Source: Methanobacteriota archaeon (GTDB taxonomy: Archaea > Halobacteriota > Methanomicrobia > Methanomicrobiales > Methanocorpusculaceae). Taken from it: a stretch of 64,000 nt of DNA. Shown piece by piece: positions 8,218 to 16,847 of this stretch; positions within the stretch are counted from its first letter, which is position 1, and every line of letters starts with the position of its first letter. The stretch is from positions 10,895-74,894 of the forward strand of contig JAEWXF010000025.1 of NCBI GenBank assembly GCA_023396065.1, in the 5' to 3' direction. A model generated the notes under the pieces. That model was not told where the DNA came from. It saw only the letters and a program-made list of their open reading frames with translations, and ran no database searches. Both the position numbers and the translations under genes were made by a program.

Positions 8218-8925
8218 ATGTACATCGGTGAGTTCATCAGAATGCTGGAGGCCATTGCCCCTCCGGAACTTGCAGACGAATTTGACAGCGGCAGAATCGG
8301 GCTGCTGGCGGAAGGGACCTATGACATCGGGACCGTTGCCTGCGCCCTTGATGCGACGCCGCATGTCGCAGAGATGGCGGCAGAGCTGGGTGTTGATGCC
8401 CTGATTGTTCATCATCCGGCATTCTGGGCACCGATGCATGGGGTTACCGGCAGAAACGCCGACATCCTGCGCCCGCTGCTGCGGGCGAATATCAATCTGT
8501 ACGCGATGCATACGAACTATGATCATGCGGAGGGAGGGATCAATGACTGTCTGGCCGCGGAGGTTGGTCTGACGGATCAGGTCAGAACGAGTCTGGGCGT
8601 GATCGGTACCATGACGAAATCGTTTGCAGAGATTGCGGATATCCTCGGCTGCGGGCTGCGGGTCTGGGGTGATGTGGAGGAGGTCAGCCGGCTTGCCGTT
8701 GCCGGCGGTGCGGCCTTCGACTGGGACCTGATCACTGAAGCAGCGGAGCTGGGAGCGGAGGCGTATCTGGCGTCCGAGCTGAAGTACAATATCGCCCGAG
8801 AGTCCCCGATTCCCTGCATTGAAGCAACCCATTATGCTCTGGAGGCGCCGGGTATGCGCAGACTTGCCGAGAAGCACGGCTGGATTTTTATTGAAGATAT
8901 TCCGGAGACACACATTCTTGTATGA
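8218..8925 (+). CDS. NIF3-like dinuclear metal-centre protein
   Basis: 235 residues of the NIF3 / DUF34 family, which forms hexamers with a two-metal site. The expected ligands are visible: the His pair in LIVHHPAFW near residue 65, the acidic/His stretch MHTNYDHAEGGINDCLA near residue 100, and the C-terminal EATHYALEAPGM followed by IFIEDIPE. The physiological substrate of this family is not established; proposed roles include metal-dependent hydrolysis or metal chaperoning, and GTP cyclohydrolase-like activity has been claimed for some members. Start ATG at 8218 lies in a divergent promoter region shared with the homocysteine operon. It is translationally coupled (ATGA) to the SWIM protein that follows. 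Confidence 0.85.
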   Translation: MYIGEFIRMLEAIAPPELADEFDSGRIGLLAEGTYDIGTVACALDATPHVAEMAAELGVDALIVHHPAFWAPMHGVTGRNADILRPLLRANINLYAMHTNYDHAEGGINDCLAAEVGLTDQVRTSLGVIGTMTKSFAEIADILGCGLRVWGDVEEVSRLAVAGGAAFDWDLITEAAELGAEAYLASELKYNIARESPIPCIEATHYALEAPGMRRLAEKHGWIFIEDIPETHILV

Positions 8926-9275
8926 TTCATCCCTGGCAGGTTCTGAAAACGGAGGGGACCTTAAACGAGACCGTCCGGCAGGCGTTCATCCATGCATACG
9001 GAAAACGGGGGAGCGAAGCTGTGGATGCGGTCCGGGACAGCCGCGTGAAAAAGTACCGTGATTACTTTGTGGTGGTCGGAAACTCGGGTGAGTATTATAT
9101 TGAGGGGGATTTCTGCAGCTGTGAGGCGCGGATGTACGGGAAGGAATGCTGGCATACGCTTGCGGTCAGAATCGCTGAGGAACTGGGAATGTATGAGACG
9201 TATAATCTCTGGTATTATAAGGACGGTGTGGATGAGGATGAGCCTGAGTATGAACAAGAATCCCCTGGTCCCTGA
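8922..9275 (+). CDS. Small SWIM zinc-finger protein
   Basis: 117 residues. The centre holds a SWIM motif, CSCEARMYGKECWH (C-x-C-xn-C-x-H), around residues 63-76, which binds one zinc and in other proteins contacts nucleic acid or protein. The first 60 residues are basic and contain VKKYRDYFVVVG; the tail is strongly acidic (DEDEPEYEQE). The start overlaps the NIF3-like stop as ATGA, so the two proteins are made together; a metal-related or nucleic-acid-related partnership is plausible but not shown. No other domain is recognisable. Similar stand-alone SWIM proteins are common in euryarchaea with no assigned function. Confidence 0.8.
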   Translation: MIHPWQVLKTEGTLNETVRQAFIHAYGKRGSEAVDAVRDSRVKKYRDYFVVVGNSGEYYIEGDFCSCEARMYGKECWHTLAVRIAEELGMYETYNLWYYKDGVDEDEPEYEQESPGP

Positions 9276-9314
9276 TGCCCATCTTTAAAACCTCTGATGC
9301 CGACATGTATACAA

Positions 9315-9833
9315 ATGGCTTCGATACTCGTTACCTGCTACAGCCGTACCGGCAAGACGAAAGTTCTCGCAGAAGCAATCGGTCGCGGCGCAGCTGAAAT
9401 TGAGGGTGTTACGGTTGATGTTCTGTCGTTCAACCGGGTGACCGCTAGTGACTTTGCCAAATATGACGGGATTATTCTCGGCTCTCCGGTGTATTTCGGT
9501 GGGGTCGCATCCGAACTGAAAGAGTTAATCGATGACACAACCTTTGTCCGCGGGAAACTGATCGGCAAGGTCGGTGCCGCATTTACCACCGCAGGAGACC
9601 GGACCGGCGGGAAAGAGACCGCGATTCTTTCCATTGTCCAGGCGATGCTGATCCACGGCATGATTGTTGTCGGTGATCCGATTGCAAACTCGGAAGGAAA
9701 CGAGGAGCATAACGGCGGTCACTACGGCCTTGCAGCGGACGGTCAGATCACCGAAACGGATATTGCGCACGGGGTTACCTTTGGCCGGTATGTGGCGTCC
9801 ATCGTTGCCAAAGTTTGTGCCACCGGGAAATAA
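9315..9833 (+). CDS. WrbA-like flavodoxin / NAD(P)H:quinone oxidoreductase family
   Basis: 172 residues starting MASILVTCYSRTGKT. The FMN phosphate-binding loop YSRTGKTK directly follows the first strand; later GSPVYFGGVASELKELID and AAFTTAGDRTGGKETA match the flavin-isoalloxazine loops of WrbA-type proteins. It should bind FMN and reduce quinones or other acceptors with two electrons, possibly protecting against oxygen. An ATG 18 bases upstream is in frame, but a TATA-like ctttaaaacc about 27 bases before 9315 supports the shorter start and a leaderless mRNA. The stop is followed by a seven-T run. Its downstream neighbour is a convergent relic. Confidence 0.85.
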   Translation: MASILVTCYSRTGKTKVLAEAIGRGAAEIEGVTVDVLSFNRVTASDFAKYDGIILGSPVYFGGVASELKELIDDTTFVRGKLIGKVGAAFTTAGDRTGGKETAILSIVQAMLIHGMIVVGDPIANSEGNEEHNGGHYGLAADGQITETDIAHGVTFGRYVASIVAKVCATGK

Positions 9834-9852
9834 TCTTTTTTTCAACCGAAAC

Positions 9853-10356
9853 TCAGGTATTTTCCACTGAAAGATCTTCGCGGGGGACGCGTAGATTCGG
9901 CACAACCGCTGAAAGGCCCAAAGTTGCGATCCCGCAGAGAAGGCCAAGAAACGCAGTTGCATGAAAACCTGTCGTAAAGACTGAAACGGTCAGATCACCC
10001 ACTGCTGTTCCGATTGATGCCGGGACTGCGAGAGAGAAAACAACCGCATATGCCGCAACCCCGATCACCCCGCCGAGGAAATCCGACGTAATCATCACCG
10101 ACGTTCCGGTACCCGCCTCCCCTTCAGGAGCATGCTGTACAATCCGTGTCGTAGACGGTCCGCCGGATATTCCAAATGCGAGTCCCATACAGATCAGACC
10201 CGGTATCAGAGCAGCAATTCCCCATTCCGGAAGAATTACGAGAAAGATCCCGCAGAATGCAATTCGACAGACTGCTGCAATCAGTAACAGCATCCTCTGG
10301 TGACGGGGATTTCTGATGACCTGATACATGGGAAAAGTACCGTATGGTATTTGCAT
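9853..10356 (-). pseudogene. C-terminal remnant of an MFS exporter
   Basis: The 167-codon frame contains only about four hydrophobic helices, ending with a short charged tail. The pattern GISGGPSTTRIVQHAPEGEAGTGTS followed by a helix with GVAAYAVVF matches the last third of DHA2-type exporters, including the two at the left end of the window (SSRQGMASSLIGLE... GVAVYNIIF). The first ten helices are missing: only 76 bases separate its 5' end from the divergent marC start, so there is no room for them. It cannot transport alone. It may be translated as a small membrane protein, but a truncation relic is more likely. Confidence 0.65.
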
Positions 10357-10432
10357 TTGGCCATTATGAACTTCATGGCTGGATCGTCTCTTCCCCAGCT
10401 ATATATCATCCCAGAACCCATTGAATACTATC

Positions 10433-11095
10433 ATGTTGGAGATCCTGACAGCGATCGTGTCGGCGGCGATTACCCTCTTCATAATTCTGGATCCCCTGCT
10501 GTCCGTCTCAATGTTCATCGACCTGACGCGTGGTTTGTCCGGAAAAGAGGTCCTGAAACAGGCAGGTATTGCGACAGCCGTAGCCGGGGCGCTGATGCTG
10601 CTGTTCCTGATGTTTAATGACGTGATCTTCTCTGTTCTCGGAATTGAACTGGAGAGTTTCAAGGTAGCCGGCGGTATCATCCTGTTTATTCTCGGTCTGC
10701 AGATTGTTCTGGGTCTGGAGATCGGAGGAAAAGCTGCCCATGAAGCACGTGCCGATCAGGCCCGGGAAGGAAGGGAACTATCTTCGAGTGTCGTGAAAAA
10801 ATCCATGGCGGGTGTTATCATCGGAACACCGATTATGTGCGGCCCGGGAACGATTACGACCGTCATGATTCTCGGATCGCAGATTGGTATTCTGCTGACT
10901 GCCCTGGCCATCATTCTTGCGTTGTTCTGTATCTGGATTGTCCTGGCGTTTTCGTCCCGGCTGACCGCACTTCTTGGCGAGACGGTAATTGTTATCCTCT
11001 CCAAGATTGTTGGTCTGCTTCTCACCGCAATCGCGGTGCATACGATATGGACCGGAGTTATGGGGCTGGCTGCCCTGAGTATTGCAGGACTGTAA
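10433..11095 (+). CDS. MarC-family integral membrane protein
   Basis: 220 residues with six predicted helices in the 3+3 arrangement of the MarC family: LFIILDPLLSVSMFIDL near the N-terminus and TPIMCGPGTITTVM after the central cytoplasmic loop are the two family motifs. The family was once linked to multiple antibiotic resistance; that link has been withdrawn and the transported substrate remains unknown, although amino-acid or small-molecule transport has been suggested. ATG at 10433 is used instead of an in-frame TTG at 10421; a tatatat box lies about 30 bases upstream. The next gene starts five bases after the stop. Confidence 0.85.
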   Translation: MLEILTAIVSAAITLFIILDPLLSVSMFIDLTRGLSGKEVLKQAGIATAVAGALMLLFLMFNDVIFSVLGIELESFKVAGGIILFILGLQIVLGLEIGGKAAHEARADQAREGRELSSSVVKKSMAGVIIGTPIMCGPGTITTVMILGSQIGILLTALAIILALFCIWIVLAFSSRLTALLGETVIVILSKIVGLLLTAIAVHTIWTGVMGLAALSIAGL

Positions 11096-11099
11096 GCGT

Positions 11100-11786
11100 A
11101 TGGTACAGTTTCGTCCGGAATTTACCGAGGTACTCGTATTTGATCTTGAGGCGTTTGTCCCGCCGGCTGACCGCCGGCGGCGAACCGGTGCCTCTCTTGC
11201 AGTAAATCCGTACCGGCCGGATCATACTCTGCTGGGAGGGGTGGTCTATCGTGCCCGGCCTCTCACCGGGGAGGTCCTTTCACCATATGAACATCACTGG
11301 ATCTGGGAGGACGGGGGTGAACGTGAGGTGGTATCTTCCCTGTACCGGCTTTTTGCAGATACATGGCGGGCTGTCTCCGGGAAACGGACCTTTCATGCGG
11401 ATCCTGTTGTTGCCGGGGTCGGGATTGCAACATTTGATCTTCCGTTTCTGATGGCAAAGTGCCTGCAGTATGCGGTGGCCCCGGCTGAAGAAGTCTATGA
11501 GACCATCGGTAAAATGCGGGTTTTAGATCTATCTACTGCAGGAATTGGATTTCTTCATCCCAATCGTCCGATTCTGCATCCCTGTAGCCATAATGAGCTT
11601 GCCGACGAATTTCTGGGAGAACGTGCCCGTAAGCCCACCGGAAAATGTGTCTGGGATATGGCGGATGCCCAGGAGTATGCAGCAATTGCAGAGCGGTGCG
11701 AGGGGGAAGTTCGTGAAATGGTCCTGCTGATGGATGCAATGCTGCAGCGCTGCCGATGCCCTGATACTGAAAAGAAGGAATATTAG
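11100..11786 (+). CDS. PolB-like 3'-5' exonuclease family protein (DEDD fold) with altered third motif
   Basis: 228 residues. The fold is suggested by VLVFDLEAF (D15, E17: Exo I), GIATFDLPFLMAK (D113: Exo II) and VLDLS, which are arranged as in predicted PolB-like 3'-5' exonucleases. The Exo III site, normally Y-C-x-x-D, reads RCEGEV, so the tyrosine is Arg199 and the final aspartate is Glu203. It may still bind metal, or may be weakly active or inactive. ATG at 11100 is chosen over TTG 18 bases upstream. It begins five bases after marC and is probably co-transcribed; its stop overlaps the convergent hisD stop by four bases. Function is inferred from fold only. Confidence 0.65.
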   Translation: MVQFRPEFTEVLVFDLEAFVPPADRRRRTGASLAVNPYRPDHTLLGGVVYRARPLTGEVLSPYEHHWIWEDGGEREVVSSLYRLFADTWRAVSGKRTFHADPVVAGVGIATFDLPFLMAKCLQYAVAPAEEVYETIGKMRVLDLSTAGIGFLHPNRPILHPCSHNELADEFLGERARKPTGKCVWDMADAQEYAAIAERCEGEVREMVLLMDAMLQRCRCPDTEKKEY

Positions 11787-13033
11787 ATTCTCCGGATCTT
11801 CACGGAGTTTGCATGGGCCGCGAGTCCTTCGGCGGTTGCCAGAGTTTCTACAATGTCACCGATGGTATCCAGACCGTCCCGGGTGACGATCTGTACCTGG
11901 GACCGTTTCATGAAATGGTTTACGTCCAGTGCCGAGTAACTTTTTGCGTATCCTGCGGTCGGAAGGACATGGTTTGTGCCGGATGCATAGTCACCGCAGG
12001 CTACCGGGGTGTAGGGACCGATGAAGATCGAGCCTGCATGACGGATTCCGGAAAGTGTTCCAAGCGGATCAGCGGTCTGAATGGACAGGTGTTCGGGCGC
12101 TATCCGGTTCATCAGTTCGGCGGCTTCGTCCGGATCTTTGGCAATTACGTATCCTGAGTGGGCGAGGGCTTTTTCGATGATCTCTTTTCTCGGCGCTTCT
12201 TGGACCTGTGTGGTGATTTCGTCTCCGACCGCTTCGGCAAGCTCTGCGGAGTCGGTGATCAGGACACAGGCAGCGTTTGGGTCATGCTCTGCCTGTGCCA
12301 GAACATCGGCTGCGATAAACTTCGGGTTTGCGGTTCTGTCGGCAAGGATACCGATCTCACTGGGTCCGGCAGGGAAGTCGATCTCTGCATACTCGCGCAG
12401 CATCATTTTTGCCTGGGTAACAAATACGTTTCCCGGGCCGACGATCTTCTGAACCGGCCGGATGGTTTCGGTTCCAAGAGCCATTGCGGCGACGGCCTGT
12501 GCTCCGCCGATCTGGTACGCTTCGGTGACTCCGGCAATGTCAAGGGCAATCAGGGTGAGAGGGTTTGCCGGCGGAGGGGTACAGACGACAATCTCCGGGA
12601 CGCCTGCTACCCGGGCTGCAACGGTGGTCATGAGGACGGTGGACGGGTAGGCTGCCCGGCCTCCGGGGATGTAGGCGCCAATCCGGTCAAGCGGTGTAGT
12701 TTTTACGCCGAGGGTTATACCCGGTTCCATCTCTTCAAGCCAGAGGGTTTTTCCTTTCTGGGTCTCATGGAACTGAGTTATCCGTGCTTCAGCCTCAATC
12801 AGGGCCTGTACAAGTTCCGGTGCGACTTCATCATATGCGGCGTCGATCGTTTCGGGTGCGATTTTGAGGTCGGTCAGTTTCTGGTGGTCGAACTTTTCCG
12901 TGAGTGCAAAAAGGGCTGCGTCACCGTCTGTTCTGACCTGTTCGATGATCGAGGTCACTGCATCCTTGACATCGGAGAGTGTGCCTCTCCGAGATTGTAT
13001 CCAGGACTCTACTGCAAGGGGCTGCCACAACAT
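11783..13033 (-). CDS. hisD: Histidinol dehydrogenase
   Basis: 416 residues, near the 425-430 typical for HisD. It catalyses the last two steps of histidine synthesis, L-histidinol to L-histidine with two NAD+, in the cytoplasm using Zn2+. Family features: GGRAAYPSTVLMTTVAARVAGV, the GPGNVFVTQAKMML stretch, GPSEIGILAD, the metal/substrate region AEHDPNA with histidine, and RIAPEHLSIQT (catalytic Glu-His) followed by ACGDYASGTNHVLPT. It stands alone, away from other his genes, and its start ATG has about 115 bases of upstream non-coding DNA. Convergent with the exonuclease-like gene (four-base overlap). Confidence 0.95.
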   Translation of the reverse strand: MLWQPLAVESWIQSRRGTLSDVKDAVTSIIEQVRTDGDAALFALTEKFDHQKLTDLKIAPETIDAAYDEVAPELVQALIEAEARITQFHETQKGKTLWLEEMEPGITLGVKTTPLDRIGAYIPGGRAAYPSTVLMTTVAARVAGVPEIVVCTPPPANPLTLIALDIAGVTEAYQIGGAQAVAAMALGTETIRPVQKIVGPGNVFVTQAKMMLREYAEIDFPAGPSEIGILADRTANPKFIAADVLAQAEHDPNAACVLITDSAELAEAVGDEITTQVQEAPRKEIIEKALAHSGYVIAKDPDEAAELMNRIAPEHLSIQTADPLGTLSGIRHAGSIFIGPYTPVACGDYASGTNHVLPTAGYAKSYSALDVNHFMKRSQVQIVTRDGLDTIGDIVETLATAEGLAAHANSVKIRRI

Positions 13034-13150
13034 AGTGGGATACTATTTGGTTTTGTCCGGGTTGAATGTTTTTGTGAGAGAGTGGCAGAGGTCTGTATCG
13101 TTAAATTAGTTCACCGTCTCAAAGAGCTTCCCTGTAATAGAAAAAAAAGA

Positions 13151-13648
13151 TTATACTCCTGAGTTCAGGACATGTGTGGTTGCAGGGATAACCAGCTGGT
13201 CGGAGAATGTGTACACTTTGCCGTCCGGGAAGGTAAGCGTCGTCACCGTTGGCGAGAGATCAATGGTGAGGATAGAGGAGATGATCGGGTAGCTCTTCAA
13301 AATCTCCTCAGCCCGGGTAAAGTCAAGCGTCGGGGTGGTATATGTGCTGTTTTTGATCGTAGCGAGCCGCTCGATATACAGTGATACATCCGAATCACCG
13401 GACTCAACCTGTGTTACCCGACCGGGGGCATACTCATCGCAGGCTTTGCGGATCTCCGCTGCAGGGTTTGCAACGTTAAGGGCAACTCCTATTTTTTCCA
13501 GCCAGGACAGTGTGTATTTCACATCCACGTTCGCATTTCCGTCGGTGTCAATTGCAATATCCAGAGAATCTGCAACAATGGCAGATGCCGGGGAGACTGC
13601 AAGCAGTCCGAGAAGGAGAAGTGCGCCAAGAAGATATTGTGGCTTCAT
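13151..13648 (-). CDS. Secreted hypothetical protein
   Basis: 165 residues from ATG 13648 (MKPQYLLGALL...). A clear signal peptide runs to about residue 22 and ends SPASA, so the mature protein is exported and has no further membrane helix. The mature part has DIAIDTDGNANVDVKYTLSW and alternates short strands, suggesting a beta-rich domain. No catalytic motif or known family is recognised; comparable short exported proteins occur in other methanogens. The 3' end is followed on its own strand by an eight-T run (13141-13148 as A on the plus strand). A tRNA-Gly gene on the same strand lies just upstream. Confidence 0.65.
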   Translation of the reverse strand: MKPQYLLGALLLLGLLAVSPASAIVADSLDIAIDTDGNANVDVKYTLSWLEKIGVALNVANPAAEIRKACDEYAPGRVTQVESGDSDVSLYIERLATIKNSTYTTPTLDFTRAEEILKSYPIISSILTIDLSPTVTTLTFPDGKVYTFSDQLVIPATTHVLNSGV

Positions 13649-13706
13649 ACCCTCTACTTGGAATGCAACAGCAAAAAAGTTTCTGTGATACAGACGGAAA
13701 AAGAAG

Positions 13707-13778
13707 TGCATCGACCGGGACTCGAACCCGAGTTTAGGCGTTGGCAACGCCTAGTGATAACCACTACACTATCGATGC
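13707..13778 (-). tRNA. tRNA-Gly (GCC)
   Basis: Reads on the minus strand as a 72-base cloverleaf. Acceptor arms gcatcga/tcgatgc pair over seven bases with discriminator A; the anticodon arm aggcg-ttgccaa-cgcct gives anticodon GCC; the T arm is tcggg-ttcgagt-cccgg. CCA is not encoded, as usual in archaea. No intron. Confidence 0.93.
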
Positions 13779-13867
13779 AATGCTGTCCTCAGAACCGCCG
13801 CAGCGTCCAGAACTTGCGATAATATTGAAGGGTATCTCAGAATTAAAGGATGCCGGTTTAATTTCCG

Positions 13868-14788
13868 TTAGACCATCGTCCATACCCAGGAGCCGGTTAC
13901 GGCGCAGCCGATCAGAAACCCGATGATTGCGCCGGTATTAATATATGGAAGGCCCGGCTGGGGTTTTCCGGTATTTACCGGTCTGAGGAGGAGACACAAT
14001 CCGACGACACCGCCGAGAAGCGCGCCGAGTGCCGGGACACAGATACCGAAGTATGCAAGCACCCCTTCGCCCCCTGCATACACCTGAGCAGACGTGACAA
14101 GAATCGCCGGCATAATAACGTCTCCCATCCCGATCATATATGCGCCGCGATCCTCTTTTCTCTCCGTGATGCTGAATCCCGACCGCCGGTACGAGTAACT
14201 GCGGGACTTTGGAACGAGGAACATAATCGGCATTTTCTGCCGGAGAACCCCGTCGGCCAGCGTCAGCATGTGCTTCGTCCGGTGAACGGATATGGCATCA
14301 TAGATCAGCAGCAGAATCAGGAGGATCAGTACCGGGATAATGGATAAGGATATACCAAAGATCGAAGCGCAGCCGGCCGAGATTATAACTCCGGCAGTGT
14401 TGATAACGTACCACTCCGGGTAATACCACAGCAACAGAATCACCACAACCGCCGCAGCGATGCCGATAAGATCAGCGGGTGTTCCCGGCAGGTAAAAGGC
14501 AGAGAGGGACGCCGTCACATAGTAGATCACCAGAGCCAGACAGAGGCCGATGATCCCGGTGATCACAGTCTGGGCTTTCCATTTGATGAGGAGAAGCAGC
14601 AGTGCCGTAAACACAAGCATGATAAAGAGGAAGACAAATGGATTTGCAAGAGAGTCCGGATCCTCAAATGCGCCAAGTCCGGCAGTAGTAACCGGCTCTA
14701 TCAGCAGCAGGGACAGTAGTCCGGTTAGGATCATGAGGAGTATCATCCCCATATACGGCACAGCAGAACGGATCGAAAAGTCACTCAT
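13868..14788 (-). CDS. Presenilin-like intramembrane aspartyl protease (A22 family)
   Basis: 306 residues with about nine membrane helices. The two catalytic aspartates are in LIYDAISVH (D164) and MIGMGDVIMP (D223), and the QPGLPY segment near the C-terminus corresponds to the PAL motif. Spacing is nearly identical to the structurally solved archaeal presenilin homologue from Methanoculleus marisnigri. It cleaves substrate helices inside the membrane; natural archaeal substrates are unknown. The loop between the two aspartates contains a charged stretch (SITERKEDRG). Only 42 bases separate its start from the divergent gene for a small two-helix protein, so both promoters overlap. Confidence 0.93.
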   Translation of the reverse strand: MSDFSIRSAVPYMGMILLMILTGLLSLLLIEPVTTAGLGAFEDPDSLANPFVFLFIMLVFTALLLLLIKWKAQTVITGIIGLCLALVIYYVTASLSAFYLPGTPADLIGIAAAVVVILLLWYYPEWYVINTAGVIISAGCASIFGISLSIIPVLILLILLLIYDAISVHRTKHMLTLADGVLRQKMPIMFLVPKSRSYSYRRSGFSITERKEDRGAYMIGMGDVIMPAILVTSAQVYAGGEGVLAYFGICVPALGALLGGVVGLCLLLRPVNTGKPQPGLPYINTGAIIGFLIGCAVTGSWVWTMV

Positions 14789-14830
14789 GTATAGGTAACT
14801 TAATATTTTAGCGGTCTCCTTAGTTAAATT

Positions 14831-15145
14831 ATGAATATTCGTGACAGCATCCCTGAGCTCGTGCTGATCGCAATTATGGCAATCTCAAGCTTTGTGGTAG
14901 TAGTCCGCCTGTGGCAGGATGCGATAATCGCTATTGGAATTGAGCTGCTGATTCTCTGTCTTGGTGGATTTCTCCTGCAGATTACCCTTCGTCTGCGTAA
15001 ACTCGAAGAGCAGAGCGCCGCTCGCGAGAGAATGATGAGGGGAAATCTTGAGGAGCTTGCACGCAGGATGATCCAGAAGCAGGATGCAACATCAGAAACG
15101 GTCATTCAGGCCGTTGAGAGCATTAAAAGCAGAATGTATCGATAA
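14831..15145 (+). CDS. Small membrane protein with coiled-coil tail
   Basis: 104 residues: two adjacent hydrophobic helices (about residues 10-28 and 32-52) followed by a charged helical tail with heptad-like spacing (LRKLEEQSAARERMMRGNLEELARRM), predicted to form a coiled coil in the cytoplasm. Family and function not recognised. ATG at 14831 lies 26 bases after ttaatatt, a plausible box A. It ends three bases before the fen start and is therefore probably co-transcribed with the flap endonuclease. Its promoter region is shared with the divergent presenilin-like protease. Confidence 0.7.
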   Translation: MNIRDSIPELVLIAIMAISSFVVVVRLWQDAIIAIGIELLILCLGGFLLQITLRLRKLEEQSAARERMMRGNLEELARRMIQKQDATSETVIQAVESIKSRMYR

Positions 15146-15148
15146 AAT

Positions 15149-16150
15149 ATGGGTGTTGTGCTTCGGCCGCTGATTGCGGATTTCCGGGAAAGTCCGGGCT
15201 GGGATATGCTTGGCGGCATTGCGGCGATTGACGCCTATAATGCCCTGTATCAGTTTTTGAGCGGAATCCGGCAGCCGGATGGTACGCCGCTGATGGATGA
15301 TGAGGGAAGGATAACCTCTCATCTCAGCGGTCTGCTGTTCCGGACGGCAAATCTGGTGGAAAAGAATATTACACCTGTGTATGTGTTTGACGGAAAACCG
15401 CCCGCATTTAAGGCGGAAACGCTTGCAGAACGGCGGGTTATCCGGGATAATGCGGCGGATGCATGGGAGCGCTCTCTCAAAGAGGGTGATGAAGAGGGCG
15501 CGCGAAAACATGCGATGGCCTCGTCGCGGGTAGATGCGTATGTGAAGGAGTCTTCAAAAGAACTGCTGACGGCACTGGGAATTTCATGGATTCAGGCACC
15601 GGAGGAGGGAGAGGCTCAATCGGCGTATATGGTAACTGCGGGGGATGTGACGTATGCGGTATCACAGGATTATGATTCTCTGCTGTTCGGTACGCCGCGG
15701 CTGGTCCGCAATATTACTGTCTCAGGTCGGCGGCGGTTCCGCGGAAAAGTTCTGCAGGTCTACCCGGAACGGCTGATTTTGGCGGATGTGCTTGCCGGTC
15801 TCAAACTGACACGCGAGGAGCTGATTCAGACGGCACTGCTGATCGGGACTGATTATAACTCAGGGGTAAGCGGCGTCGGCCCGAAAACGGCAATTAAACT
15901 GGTGCGCGAGGGAAAGTTTGCTGAGAAGATCACGGAGTCGGAAAATGCGGCTGACCCTGAAGTCCTGATGCAGTATTTCCTTCACCCGCCGGTGGAGACG
16001 GATTATTCCCTGACAAAGAGGTCTCCGGATCAGGACAAAGTCTTTGAGATATTATGCGAGGAGCATGGTTTCTCTCATGACCGGGTGACGGCCGGTCTGG
16101 AACGGCTGGGCGCAAAGAAGGGTCAGGCGACGCTTGATGCCTGGTTCTGA
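15149..16150 (+). CDS. fen: Flap endonuclease 1
   Basis: 333 residues, standard FEN1 length. It removes 5' flaps during Okazaki-fragment maturation and base-excision repair. Visible features: N-terminal nuclease block with IDAYNALYQFL, VYVFDGKPP, the metal-binding APEEGEAQSAYM, SQDYDSLLFG, and the helix-three-turn-helix GTDYN...GVGPKTAIKLV. The last residues QATLDAWF form a PCNA-binding PIP box. The beginning reads MGVVLRPLI rather than the usual GVQLKDLL, still family-like. It follows the small coiled-coil membrane gene by three bases and is convergent with the OB-fold membrane protein. Confidence 0.96.
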   Translation: MGVVLRPLIADFRESPGWDMLGGIAAIDAYNALYQFLSGIRQPDGTPLMDDEGRITSHLSGLLFRTANLVEKNITPVYVFDGKPPAFKAETLAERRVIRDNAADAWERSLKEGDEEGARKHAMASSRVDAYVKESSKELLTALGISWIQAPEEGEAQSAYMVTAGDVTYAVSQDYDSLLFGTPRLVRNITVSGRRRFRGKVLQVYPERLILADVLAGLKLTREELIQTALLIGTDYNSGVSGVGPKTAIKLVREGKFAEKITESENAADPEVLMQYFLHPPVETDYSLTKRSPDQDKVFEILCEEHGFSHDRVTAGLERLGAKKGQATLDAWF

Positions 16151-16175
16151 ATACGGACCGAAAAAAATACAGTGA

Positions 16176-16745
16176 TCAGGGAAGTTTCTTGATTCTGACC
16201 GTCTCTTTTTTGGGTGCTTCCTCCTCCGCTTTTTCCTCCTCAGAACGCAGATGACGGATTGGCCGGATCGTCACCGCACTGACATACACTGCATCAGAGT
16301 TTGTCAGCTTATGCATCACCGTTCCCAGCACCTCAACCTGTGCCCCGACCCCGATCAGCGGGTCAGGCAGCGCAAATCTCCGTATCACAATCTGTCCGGT
16401 TCCATCCATCAGAAGGTACGACGGTTTGTTCATCAGAAGACCGGTTACCTTGAGGACTTTTCCTTCCAGAATCACCGGAACACCGGTCATCGCAGAGGAA
16501 ACCTGACGGGCACGGACAAATTTAGCTCTGGTTTTCATTGCAGGAATCTGCTCCAGAATCTGTTTTTCCGTCAGATAATTCATACCCAGCGGCACGCCGA
16601 TCAGAATAATACACAAGGGTACTGCCAGATATACATACATTGGATTCTGTGACGAGCCATACATCATCGCGCACATCGCCGCAAAAAACACCGTGACCGC
16701 AAACAGCAGCGGCGGCACACGAACCGAAATTCCACGGATTCTCAT
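16176..16745 (-). CDS. Membrane-anchored OB-fold protein
   Basis: 189 residues from ATG 16745. Two N-terminal helices (about residues 12-30 and 36-54) are followed by an OB-fold nucleic-acid-binding-like domain: VILEGKVLKVTGLL, SYLLMDGTGQIVIRRF and GAQVEVLGTVMHK follow the tRNA-anticodon/replication-type OB pattern. The C-terminal tail is highly charged (SEEEKAEEEAPKKETVRIKK). Ligand unknown; a membrane-tethered nucleic-acid or oligosaccharide binder is possible. An attttatatg box A at 16771-16780 places transcription start a few bases before this ATG, which rejects the longer upstream frame. Confidence 0.75.
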   Translation of the reverse strand: MRIRGISVRVPPLLFAVTVFFAAMCAMMYGSSQNPMYVYLAVPLCIILIGVPLGMNYLTEKQILEQIPAMKTRAKFVRARQVSSAMTGVPVILEGKVLKVTGLLMNKPSYLLMDGTGQIVIRRFALPDPLIGVGAQVEVLGTVMHKLTNSDAVYVSAVTIRPIRHLRSEEEKAEEEAPKKETVRIKKLP

Positions 16746-16770
16746 CTGTTTTACAGATGGGTGGAGAAGC

Positions 16771-16780
16771 CATATAAAAT
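16771..16780 (-). promoter_or_regulatory. Box A promoter of the OB-fold membrane gene
   Basis: On the minus strand the sequence is attttatatg, centred about 31 bases before the ATG at 16745, consistent with a near-leaderless transcript. Confidence 0.5.
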
Positions 16781-16847
16781 AACCGCGGGTAAACCCTTCA
16801 TATTCTCCCGGCACCCACATATACATTGAGCTGACGTGCCGAAACAT

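Noticed and set aside
8098..8913. A 271-codon minus-strand frame
   Set aside because: It is the antisense shadow of the NIF3-like gene, which has clear metal-site motifs.
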